Part shown: in pieces, positions 1 through 7,740 of the stretch | Position numbering within the stretch: position 1 is the stretch's first letter | How the letters are laid out: every line of letters begins with the position of its first letter | Assembly: GCA_028697015.1 (NCBI GenBank) | Contig: JAQVFW010000004.1 | Location: 1-43,764 of the forward strand | Length of the DNA stretch: 43,764 bases | Direction of reading: 5' to 3' | Source of the DNA: Candidatus Paceibacterota bacterium | Lineage (GTDB): Bacteria; Patescibacteriota; Minisyncoccia; Minisyncoccales; GWA2-38-27 | The notes under the pieces: model-generated | Told to the model about the DNA's origin: nothing | Database searches by the model: none | The model's input: the letters and a program-made list of their open reading frames with translations, nothing else | Translations under genes and position numbers: made by a program

Positions 1-1
1 A

Positions 2-94
2 AAAAAAGTTGTTGCCTTTTTAAAAAAATACGGATTTAACAGTCTTATTCTTCGTTTTTTAGAAAAAGAAAAAAAGAATATGACTCTTTTTTAA
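2..94 (+). CDS. C-terminal fragment of a protein, possibly a 5'-3' exonuclease (Pol I type)
   Basis: An open frame enters from the left edge and stops with TAA at 92-94, giving the last 30 residues of a protein. The fragment includes FLKKYGFNSLILRFLEK, which resembles the end of the 5'-3' exonuclease domain of DNA polymerase I (a phenylalanine, two or three residues, then SLL.R). Only the tail is visible, so both the coding call and the product are tentative. A strong promoter for the next gene follows it directly. Confidence 0.4.
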   Translation, partial: KKVVAFLKKYGFNSLILRFLEKEKKNMTLF

Positions 95-130
95 AATGTT
101 TAATATTTTTAGATTGAGAAAAATTCTTAC

Positions 131-159
131 TTGACATTATTAACATTTTCCTTTAGTAT
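131..159 (+). promoter_or_regulatory. sigma70-type promoter of the RRM gene
   Basis: TTGACA at 131-136 and TAGTAT at 154-159 are separated by 17 bp. It lies about 70 bp before the RRM gene start, leaving a structured leader. Confidence 0.7.
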
Positions 160-170
160 CAAAAAAGCGT

Positions 171-209
171 AGGTTTCTTAAGTATTCAGTGCCTAAGAAG
201 GGTCGACCT
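171..209 (+). promoter_or_regulatory. structured 5' leader of the RRM gene
   Basis: TTCTTA (175-180) pairs with TAAGAA (194-199), and the outer AGGT (171-174) can pair with ACCT (206-209), forming a stem soon after the predicted transcription start. Small RRM and cold-shock proteins often have regulated leaders. A regulatory role here is inference only. Confidence 0.35.
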
Positions 210-231
210 ACTTGTAATAAGAAAATTCATT

Positions 232-525
232 ATGGCTAAAAGATTATATGTTGGTGGTTTGTCCTACAATACTACCGAAGACGGCTTGAAAGAAAGCTTT
301 TCTCAAGCAGGAGCGGTAGAGTCGGCCTCAATAGTTATGGACAAGCTTTCCGGACGTTCAAGAGGATTTGGTTTCGTTGAAATGGAAAATGACGAAGACG
401 CTCAAAAAGCGATCGAAATGTTTAACGGAAAAGAGCTCGACGGAAGAACTCTTACTGTAAACGAAGCAAGACCGATGCAGGAACGAAGACCGGGAGGAGG
501 AAGAGGATTCGACAGACGCGACTAA
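232..525 (+). CDS. small single-RRM RNA-binding protein
   Basis: This 97-residue protein is a single RNA recognition motif. The RNP2 motif LYVGGL lies at residues 5-10 and RNP1 RGFGFVEM at about residues 43-50. A short Arg/Gly-rich tail (RRPGGGRGFDRRD) follows. Such glycine-rich RRM proteins bind single-stranded RNA and are thought to act as RNA chaperones, often in the cold. The gene is monocistronic: it has its own TTGACA promoter, a structured leader and a strong terminator directly after the stop. There is no clear Shine-Dalgarno sequence before the ATG. Domain assignment is secure; the cellular role is inferred from the family. Confidence 0.93.
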   Translation: MAKRLYVGGLSYNTTEDGLKESFSQAGAVESASIVMDKLSGRSRGFGFVEMENDEDAQKAIEMFNGKELDGRTLTVNEARPMQERRPGGGRGFDRRD

Positions 526-533
526 ACAATAAA

Positions 534-588
534 ACCCCCCATCATTTTGTGCGTGATATCTTTACGTATAAAGCGATGGGGGGTTTTT
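534..588 (+). terminator. intrinsic terminator after the RRM gene
   Basis: ACCCCCCATC (534-543) pairs with GATGGGGGGT (575-584) around a 31-nt loop and is followed by a T run. It sits just behind the RRM stop codon and separates that gene from the DUF389 gene. Confidence 0.85.
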
Positions 589-642
589 GTATTGAAAAAA
601 AATCGGTAATTGATTAGAATAAGCTATTATTAACCAAAAAAT

Positions 643-1332
643 ATGAAAAACAACAAATCTCCAATAATAACTTCTTCTCTCTTTGAGAAGAAAAGGGCTT
701 GCGACAAACTTATAAAAGAAAGCACTCCAAGTAAGGAATTTTATTTCCTTCTTGTTGCCGCCAGTTTTCTCGCCGCTTCGGGTATTGCAGTTGATAGTCC
801 TGCAATAATAATAGGAGCGATGCTTATTGCGCCGCTTCTTTCTTCTTTTCTGGTCATAGGGCTTGGTATAGTTATTTCGAATAGCAACCTTTCTTTGAAA
901 AGGGCAATTACAACGCTAAAAGCTCTTGCTGTTTCAATTTTTACCGCTTTTGTTGCCAGTTTTTTCCTAAGATTCAAAGAGATTGACCCTCAACTACTAA
1001 TAAAAGAAAGTTTTGTTGAGTTCCTTTTTATTTCTTTTGCGGCCGGTCTTGTCGGAACATATATCTGGGTAAGAAGCGATCTTCAAAATATCGCTTCGGG
1101 AGTTTTAGTAGCAGTGACAATTCTTCCTCCTCTTGCTTCTTTTGGCCTTGGAATGGGTCTTTTAAATAAAGAAGTGATAAGTAATTCTTTTCTTTTTTTT
1201 ACAATAAATAGCTTTGGCCTTTTACTTGGAAGCATTGTGATGTTTTCTCTTTTTGGCTTTGCTTCTGATTTGGGCTCCATAGAAGAAACAGTTGAAGAAA
1301 AACTTGAAGAATACGAAAAGAAAGAAGATTAA
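643..1332 (+). CDS. DUF389 family membrane protein
   Basis: The 229-residue protein is strongly hydrophobic, with about five to six membrane segments between residues 32 and 205 and a charged Glu/Lys-rich C-terminal tail. The segment around SPAIIIGAMLIAPLLS (about residues 51-66) is the hallmark of the DUF389 family, whose function is not established. It lies 27 bp before the P-type ATPase gene and probably shares its transcript. A possible -10 hexamer, TATTAT, about a dozen bases before the ATG suggests a very short leader. Confidence 0.85.
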   Translation: MKNNKSPIITSSLFEKKRACDKLIKESTPSKEFYFLLVAASFLAASGIAVDSPAIIIGAMLIAPLLSSFLVIGLGIVISNSNLSLKRAITTLKALAVSIFTAFVASFFLRFKEIDPQLLIKESFVEFLFISFAAGLVGTYIWVRSDLQNIASGVLVAVTILPPLASFGLGMGLLNKEVISNSFLFFTINSFGLLLGSIVMFSLFGFASDLGSIEETVEEKLEEYEKKED

Positions 1333-1359
1333 GAAAAATTTAAAGAAAATAAACAGATA

Positions 1360-4050
1360 ATGAATTTTTATTCAAAAAAAAGCGAAGAAGTAATAGAAAG
1401 TTTATCCTCAAATATATCGGGTCTTACTGACAGCCAAGTTAGAGAAAGAATTGAAAAATACGGGTTTAATGAAATCCCTTCCGGAGAAGAAAAGGGACCT
1501 GTCTTTATATTTTTCAAACAATTTCACAGCATCCTTATTTACATTCTTTTTGTAGCTGCCTTTATAGCTTTTATTTTCAATCATTTAATTGATGTTTATG
1601 TCATTTTTGCCGTTATTCTTATAAATGCCGTGATGGGTTTTATCCAAGAATACAAAGCGGAAAAAGCGATAGCGGCCTTAAAGACAATGATTGTTCCTCA
1701 TGCAAAGGTTTTTAGAAATGGAGAGCTTCTTCAAATAGATGCAAGAGACCTTGTTCCCGGAGATATTATTTTTATAGAAGAGGGTGATAAAATTCCGGCT
1801 GATGGTAGGCTTTTAGAAGTTAAAAACTTTAGAACGCAAGAGGCCTCCCTTACAGGAGAGTCGTTTCCCGTGAGCAAAGATATTGAACCTTTGTCTTTTT
1901 CAACTGGGATTTCTGACAGAAAAAACATGATTTTTATGGGAACTTTTGCTGCGGGAGGATGGGCAAAAGCCATTGTTGTTTCAACCGGAATTCATACTGT
2001 TATAGGAGAAATAGCAAAAAGCATGAAAGAAATTAAAAGGGCAAAGGGGCATTTTGAAAAGAAGACGGATAAGCTGGCAAAGCAAATGGGCCTTATTGCC
2101 GCAAGTTTAGCACTCTTCACCTTTTTAATTGGGTTTTTTTTAAGAGATATTGAATTTGAAGAAATATTTCTTTTTACGATTGCTTCACTTGTTTCAGGGA
2201 TACCGGAAGGATTACCGGCGATATTAGTTATTGTTTTAGCGGTTGGAGTCAGTAGAATGGCGAGAAAAAATGCAATAATAAGGCGGCTTTCGGCGACAGA
2301 AACTCTTGGAGTGGTAAATGTTATTGCGACAGATAAGACAGGGACTCTTACTCAAAATACAATGAATATAGAGCAGATTATAATGGACAAAGAGGATAAT
2401 ATTTCTGTCTCGGGCGATGGATGGATTCCAAAAGGAGAATTCAGACAAGGCAATAATATCATATTTCCTCTTGAAAAGCCGAATCTTGCAAAACTTCTCC
2501 GAATAGCTTCTGTTTGCAATAATGCCCGTTTAATAAAAGAGGAAGAAGGTTATAAAATTTTAGGAGATCCAACAGAGGCCTCTCTTGTTGTTTTAGGGGA
2601 AAAGGCGGGATTAAAAAAAGAAGTTATTCAGGAAAGAGAAAAGAGAATAGACGATATTCCTTTTAATTCCCAATTAAAATTCAGAGCTTCTCTTTCCATT
2701 TTAAAAGATGAAAAAGAAAGAAAGGAAATTTATGTTATTGGAGCGCCCGAGGCAATACTGTCTCGCTCTTCTTATTGTCTTGAACAAAGTAAAATTAAAA
2801 AATTCAGTGATAAAAAAAAGAATGAAATAATTAAAAGAACAGAAGACCTGACAAAAAAATCGATGAGAGTTATTGCTCTTGCTTATAAAATAGCAGGAAC
2901 AGAAATAAACTCATTATCTGAGGAAATGGCAGATGATCTTATTTTCGTAGGGGTTGTTGGAATGATTGATCCTCCTCGCAAAGGAGTAAAAGAAGCGATA
3001 GAAAAAGCAAAAAAAGCGGGAATAAGAGTTTTAATGATTACAGGAGACCACAGGGAAACTGCTCTTGCTATAGCAAGAGAAATAGGACTTGTTGAAAGAA
3101 ACGAAGAAAAAGCTTATGTAGAACAGGACCTTCTCAAAATGACAGATAGTCAATTTGAAAGAGCGGTAAAAGAAGTGTCTGTTTTTGCCAGGCTTACTCC
3201 TTCAATAAAATTAAAAATAGCGGAAACATTGCAAAAACAAGGCAATGTTATAGCAATGACGGGTGACGGAGTAAATGATGCTTTGGCTATTAAAAAAGCC
3301 GATATTGGTATTGCGATGGGAATAATCGGAACTGACGTTGCAAGAGAGTCGGCCGAAATTGTTCTTGCTGATGATAACTTTGCTTCAATCGTAAGTGCTG
3401 TAGAGGAAGGAAGAGTCGTTTTTACAAATACAAGGCAAAGCAGTGCCTTTTTAATCACTACCAATTTTGCAGAAGATGCAAGTATTATAGGAACTCTTCT
3501 TTTGGGGCTTCCTCTTCCTTTGCTTCCTACTCAGATTCTGTGGCTTAATCTTATAACAGACAGTATCCCGGCTGCTTCTTTGGCGGCAGAGCCGGGGCAT
3601 GGAGAAGTTTTAGAAGAACCTCCTAGAAAAGAAAAGGAGGATATCTTATCAAAAGAAATTATTCCTTTTTTAATAGTTATGGTCTTAACGATGTTTTTGT
3701 CCGTTCTTCTTATTTTTAAGTTTTTTCTTCCTGAAGGGCTGGATAAAGCAAGAACAGGAGTGTTTCTTGTAATGGCCTTTACCCAGCTTTTTAATGCTGT
3801 TAATATGCGCTCTTTAAGAAAATCTATTTTTGAGATAGGGCTTTTCAGTAATATTTATTTTGCCATTGGTATTATCTTCTCTTTTATTTTGCAAATAGCG
3901 GTAATGTATATTCCCTTTTTTCAAAATATATTTTCATTTTATTCTTTGAGTTTTTTGGAATTCATCGCGGTTTTGATTATATCTTCTTTTGTTCTCTGGT
4001 TCGGGGAATTATATAAAGAAATGAGAAAAAAATGGACAGAAAAGAAATAA
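1360..4050 (+). CDS. cation-transporting P-type ATPase (P2, Ca2+/Na+-like)
   Basis: The 896-residue length is normal for P2-type ATPases, which pump cations across the membrane by ATP hydrolysis. An N-terminal cation ATPase domain (about 5-70) is followed by the actuator motif TGES near residue 165, the PEGLPA motif of the M4 transport helix, the phosphorylation motif DKTGTLT with Asp325, and the hinge motif TGDGVND near residue 634. Six C-terminal membrane segments complete the fold. PEGLPA points to the Ca2+/Na+/K+ group rather than heavy metals; the exact ion cannot be read from the sequence. The last 19 bases overlap prmC, suggesting translational coupling. Confidence 0.93.
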   Translation: MNFYSKKSEEVIESLSSNISGLTDSQVRERIEKYGFNEIPSGEEKGPVFIFFKQFHSILIYILFVAAFIAFIFNHLIDVYVIFAVILINAVMGFIQEYKAEKAIAALKTMIVPHAKVFRNGELLQIDARDLVPGDIIFIEEGDKIPADGRLLEVKNFRTQEASLTGESFPVSKDIEPLSFSTGISDRKNMIFMGTFAAGGWAKAIVVSTGIHTVIGEIAKSMKEIKRAKGHFEKKTDKLAKQMGLIAASLALFTFLIGFFLRDIEFEEIFLFTIASLVSGIPEGLPAILVIVLAVGVSRMARKNAIIRRLSATETLGVVNVIATDKTGTLTQNTMNIEQIIMDKEDNISVSGDGWIPKGEFRQGNNIIFPLEKPNLAKLLRIASVCNNARLIKEEEGYKILGDPTEASLVVLGEKAGLKKEVIQEREKRIDDIPFNSQLKFRASLSILKDEKERKEIYVIGAPEAILSRSSYCLEQSKIKKFSDKKKNEIIKRTEDLTKKSMRVIALAYKIAGTEINSLSEEMADDLIFVGVVGMIDPPRKGVKEAIEKAKKAGIRVLMITGDHRETALAIAREIGLVERNEEKAYVEQDLLKMTDSQFERAVKEVSVFARLTPSIKLKIAETLQKQGNVIAMTGDGVNDALAIKKADIGIAMGIIGTDVARESAEIVLADDNFASIVSAVEEGRVVFTNTRQSSAFLITTNFAEDASIIGTLLLGLPLPLLPTQILWLNLITDSIPAASLAAEPGHGEVLEEPPRKEKEDILSKEIIPFLIVMVLTMFLSVLLIFKFFLPEGLDKARTGVFLVMAFTQLFNAVNMRSLRKSIFEIGLFSNIYFAIGIIFSFILQIAVMYIPFFQNIFSFYSLSFLEFIAVLIISSFVLWFGELYKEMRKKWTEKK

Positions 4051-4754
4051 ACTGGCTTATTGAAGAAAAGTATAAAAAGGGAATTACCAAAGATTTTGAA
4101 AAGGATATTTGCCGCCTTAAAAACGGAGAGCCGATTGATTATATAATTGGTTTTGTTTATTTTTTAAAGGCAAAAATAGACCTTTCCTATAAACCCCTTA
4201 TTCCTCGTCCGGAAACGGAATTCTGGGCAGAAAGGGCAGTAAAAGAAATTGGAAGAAAAAAAGTCCTTTGTCTTGATCTTTTTTCGGGCTCTGGATGTGT
4301 TGGAGTAGCCGTTCTTAAAAATAACAAGAATGCAAAAGTTGATTTTGGCGAAATTGACAAAAATCTTTTAAAGCAGATCAAACTTAATCTTAATATTAAT
4401 AAAATAAAAAGGGAAAGATATAATGTCTTTTATTCAGATATTTTTAGCAAGATTAAAAAGAAATACGATTATATATTTGCCAATCCTCCATACATACCGG
4501 AAAAAAGAAAAAACAAAGTCCAAAAATCAGTTATTTTGTTTGAGAAAAAGAAAGCTCTTTTTGGAAAAGAAGACGGTCTTTTCTATATAAGGATATTTTT
4601 AAAAGAAGTTAGAAAGCATCTTAAAAAAGGAGGAAGGGCTTATTTGGAGTTTGATTCTTCCCAAAAAAAAGAAATAGAAAAAATAGAGAAAGAAGCAGAT
4701 TTTTATAGAGACCAATATGGAAAGTGGAGGTTTTTGATAATATCTAAAAAATGA
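4032..4754 (+). CDS. prmC: PrmC/HemK-type protein glutamine methyltransferase
   Basis: The 240-residue protein matches PrmC, which methylates the glutamine of the GGQ motif in peptide chain release factors using S-adenosylmethionine. It has a short N-terminal helical region, the family segment PRPETE (about 57-62), the SAM-binding motif DLFSGSG (about 83-89) and the catalytic NPPY motif starting at Asn151. It is somewhat shorter than typical PrmC (about 280 residues), with a reduced N-terminal domain. It overlaps the end of the ATPase gene and precedes a bidirectional terminator. Confidence 0.88.
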   Translation: MDRKEINWLIEEKYKKGITKDFEKDICRLKNGEPIDYIIGFVYFLKAKIDLSYKPLIPRPETEFWAERAVKEIGRKKVLCLDLFSGSGCVGVAVLKNNKNAKVDFGEIDKNLLKQIKLNLNINKIKRERYNVFYSDIFSKIKKKYDYIFANPPYIPEKRKNKVQKSVILFEKKKALFGKEDGLFYIRIFLKEVRKHLKKGGRAYLEFDSSQKKEIEKIEKEADFYRDQYGKWRFLIISKK

Positions 4755-4797
4755 ATGTTTTAAAATAATATTCAAATTTTATTATTTTTACAGAAAC

Positions 4798-4827
4798 AAA
4801 AAAAACACAGTTATTGTGTTTTTTTTG
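4798..4827. terminator. bidirectional terminator between prmC and trpS
   Basis: ACACA (4805-4809) and TGTGT (4815-4819) form a stem flanked by an A run and a T run, so it can end both the rightward prmC and the leftward trpS transcripts. A second dyad, ATTGATA/TATCAAT, follows near 4839-4860 at the trpS end. Confidence 0.7.
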
Positions 4828-4850
4828 ATTGTTTTTCAATTGATAGAAAA

Positions 4851-5810
4851 CTATATCAATCCCATATTTCTTTTTGCTTTCATTATTGTTTTTTCGGCAA
4901 TTACTCTTGCTTTTTTTTCTCCTCTGGAAAGAATTTCTCTGATTTCTTTTATTTTAAGCTTTTTCTTTTTTTCTCTGAAAGGAGAAAGAGAAAGAGCAAG
5001 AAGTTTTGAAAGATTTGTTTTTAAGTCCTTATAGCTATTAAAATTCAATTTTTCAATTGGAATGTTGCTAAAGAGAGAGTATATTTCAAGAAGATTAGAA
5101 ATGCCCGGTTTTTCAACAGGATTATATTTTACTTCTCTTTCGCTGTCGGTTGTCGCCCTCATTATTTTTTCTTCTATTTCTTTTATTGAATCGAATATTC
5201 CTATTCTAGTTTCAGGGGGATCGCTTTTTGACATTTTTTTTGTCGGAATTGAAAGAGACATTATTTTTGCTCCTGCTTTCGGAAGATAAACTTCGGGAAT
5301 CTTAAAAGTTTCTCCAAATCTGCTATTAAACCTTTTTCCAATTGTTCTTGTCAGTTCAACATGCTGTCTCTGGTCTACCCCGACAGGGACTATTTCTGTC
5401 TGATAAAGAAGAATATCACTTGCCATAAGAATAGGATAGTTTAAAAGTCCCGCATTAATGTTTTTTTTAAATTTTTCCGACTTCTCTTTATATTGAGTCA
5501 TCCTTTGAAGATCTCCTATAGGAGTTACCGTGTTCAAAAGCCAAGCAAGCTCAGAGTGCTGGCTTACTCTTGACTGTATGAAGATTATTGATTTTTTAGG
5601 GTTAACTCCCGCAGCAAGGTAAATCATTGCTTTTTCCATGACAAGATCTTCCATCTTTTTAGGGTCAAAAGGAGAAGTTAAAGCATGAAGGTCCACAATA
5701 CAAAAAAGACATTCGTTTTTTTCTTGAAGCTTTATCCATTGCTTTATTGCTCCAAGATAATTGCCTATGTGAAGCTCTCCTGTTGGTTGTATGCCGCTAA
5801 ATATTCGCAT
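4851..5810 (-). CDS. trpS: tryptophanyl-tRNA synthetase
   Basis: The 319-residue class I synthetase charges tRNA-Trp. The HIGH signature appears as HIGN (residues 14-17) after GIQPTGEL, and the KMSKS loop is present intact at 192-196. GDLQRMTQ and the VGVDQRQHVELTR segment are characteristic of bacterial TrpS. Length is normal for the family. The ATG at 5810 gives the canonical N-terminus. The gene lies 21 bp downstream of the RNase J gene on the same strand and is probably cotranscribed with it. Confidence 0.95.
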   Translation of the reverse strand: MRIFSGIQPTGELHIGNYLGAIKQWIKLQEKNECLFCIVDLHALTSPFDPKKMEDLVMEKAMIYLAAGVNPKKSIIFIQSRVSQHSELAWLLNTVTPIGDLQRMTQYKEKSEKFKKNINAGLLNYPILMASDILLYQTEIVPVGVDQRQHVELTRTIGKRFNSRFGETFKIPEVYLPKAGAKIMSLSIPTKKMSKSDPPETRIGIFDSIKEIEEKIMRATTDSEREVKYNPVEKPGISNLLEIYSLFSNIPIEKLNFNSYKDLKTNLSKLLALSLSPFREKKKKLKIKEIREILSRGEKKARVIAEKTIMKAKRNMGLI

Positions 5811-5831
5811 AATACAAATATTGTAGCAAAA

Positions 5832-7505
5832 TTACACTTCGATAACAACAGGAAGAACCATTGGTCTTCTTTTTGTTTTAGAATAAAGGAAATTTCCGAC
5901 CTTGTTCCTTATTTCATCTTTAACGTAGCTAAGATTTACAACTTCTCCGCCGCCAGTTGATTTGTTTATTATCTCGATAACCTTTTGCCTTGTTTGAGAC
6001 AAAAGATCTTTTGATTCTCTTAAATATATGAATCCGCGGGATATAATATCCGGAGAACCCTTTACTTTTCCGGCCTGTCTGTCAATAACAGCTATAATGA
6101 CAAACATTCCGTCTTTTGAAAGAACCTGCCTATCGCGGAGAACAACTTCTCCTACATCTCCTACTCCGAGTCCGTCTACTATTACATAGTTTGAAGGAAC
6201 GGGTTTTTTGGCAATCGAAAACTTTTCATCGCTTAAAGAAATTACCTGTCCGTTTTCAGCAACTATTATATTGCTTTCGAGGATTCCTTCGCTTTTTGCA
6301 ATTTCGCTGTGGCTTACAAGCATTGAAAATTGTCCGTGGACGGGCATAAGGAATTTCGGTTTCATTAGGCGAATCATTTCTCTCAATTCTTCTTCTTTTC
6401 CGTGTCCTCCCGCATGTATATCCATCATCTTGTAATGGAAGACCTTAATTCCTTGCCTGTAAAATTCATCTTTTAATGCCTGAACGCTTCTTTCGTTTCC
6501 GGGAATTACAGAAGAAGAAAAGATAATGTTATCTCCTTTTTTAAGGCGGATAATTCTGTGTTCTTTGTTTGCTATCCGCATTAAAATCGCCTGACCTTCT
6601 CCTTGGGCCCCGGTGCAAACTATTGTTACCTGGCTATCCGGATATTTTTCCAATTCTTTTGCTGAAATAAGGGTTCCTTCTTTTATTTTCATATAGCCGG
6701 TACTTTTGGCTATTTCCACATAATTTTTCATTGAATATCCTTCAACACAAACCTTTCTTCCGTATTTTTCAGACAAAGTTATTATCTGCTGGATTCTATT
6801 TAAGAGAGAAGCAAAAGTTCCCGCTATTATTCTTCCTTTCCTTGATTTCTTGAAAATTTCTTCAAGGTTCTTTTCAATTTCTTTTTCAGAGATTGAATGT
6901 CCTGTGTCTTCGGCACCCGTTGAGTCGGACATCAAAAGAAGGACGCCGCTTTCTCCTATTTTTTTCAATTTCTTGAAATCAGTAGGAATGTCGTTTACCG
7001 GATTACTGTCAAATTTGAAGTCGGAAGTGTGGACTATTCTCCCTGCAGGGGTATCAATAATCATTCCTAAGTTTTCAGGAATGCTGTGATTTTGCCTAAA
7101 GGGCTCTATTTTAAAAGGAGGAAGAGAAAGATGGTCTCCGTCTTTTATTGATTTTAAATTCAAGTTTTTATCTGGAAATTCTTCCTGTCTTTTCATTATC
7201 AGCCCTCTTGAAAGCCGAGGGGCATAAATGGTTGGATTGTGCAGTTTTTTTGAAAGATAAGGAATTGCTCCTATATGGTCAAGGTGTCCGTGGGTTATAA
7301 CAGCTCCGACAATGTCTTTTTCCCTTCCTTTCAAATAGGCGGTGTTTGGGATTATAAAGTCGATTCCAGGCATTGTTTCTTCCGGAAAGCGAAGCCCAAA
7401 GTCAATTATGAGAATTTTTTGCTCATATTCAATAAGAGTCATATTTCTCCCCACTTCTCCCAAGCCACCAAGGGCTATTACTTTTACGTCTTTTGTTTTT
7501 TTCAT
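5832..7505 (-). CDS. rnj: ribonuclease J
   Basis: The 557-residue protein is a metallo-beta-lactamase/beta-CASP nuclease that processes and degrades RNA from 5' ends. The zinc-binding motif HGHLDH is at residues 72-77. The beta-CASP domain and the later PVHGQF segment of the RNase J family follow, then a C-terminal domain ending in RRPMVLPVVIEV. It lies upstream of trpS on the same strand. With RNase Y at 27059 it supplies a Gram-positive-like mRNA decay set, common where RNase E is absent. Confidence 0.93.
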   Translation of the reverse strand: MKKTKDVKVIALGGLGEVGRNMTLIEYEQKILIIDFGLRFPEETMPGIDFIIPNTAYLKGREKDIVGAVITHGHLDHIGAIPYLSKKLHNPTIYAPRLSRGLIMKRQEEFPDKNLNLKSIKDGDHLSLPPFKIEPFRQNHSIPENLGMIIDTPAGRIVHTSDFKFDSNPVNDIPTDFKKLKKIGESGVLLLMSDSTGAEDTGHSISEKEIEKNLEEIFKKSRKGRIIAGTFASLLNRIQQIITLSEKYGRKVCVEGYSMKNYVEIAKSTGYMKIKEGTLISAKELEKYPDSQVTIVCTGAQGEGQAILMRIANKEHRIIRLKKGDNIIFSSSVIPGNERSVQALKDEFYRQGIKVFHYKMMDIHAGGHGKEEELREMIRLMKPKFLMPVHGQFSMLVSHSEIAKSEGILESNIIVAENGQVISLSDEKFSIAKKPVPSNYVIVDGLGVGDVGEVVLRDRQVLSKDGMFVIIAVIDRQAGKVKGSPDIISRGFIYLRESKDLLSQTRQKVIEIINKSTGGGEVVNLSYVKDEIRNKVGNFLYSKTKRRPMVLPVVIEV

Positions 7506-7635
7506 AAGTTTATTTTTACTGAAATTTATAAATTGAAACTTTAAATGCCCTAGAGGGGCGATTCCTATATCAATTTAAAAAATTATTTTATTTTTTATAT
7601 TTTAAAGATTACGAGTTTCGTATTCTTTTAGTTTG

Positions 7636-7717
7636 TGCCGAGGGCGGGACTTGAACCCGCAAGCCATAAGGCATACGGCTCTGAACCGTACGTGTTTGCC
7701 AATTTCACCACCTCGGC
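7636..7717 (-). tRNA. tRNA-Leu (CAG)
   Basis: Read on the minus strand: a 7-bp acceptor (GCCGAGG/CCTCGGC), anticodon stem TACGG/CCGTA with loop TTCAGAG (anticodon CAG), a long class II variable arm, and a T arm GCGGG-TTCAAGT-CCCGC. The discriminator is A and CCA is not encoded. Confidence 0.93.
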
Positions 7718-7740
7718 AAATGGTAATACTTGAAGATTTT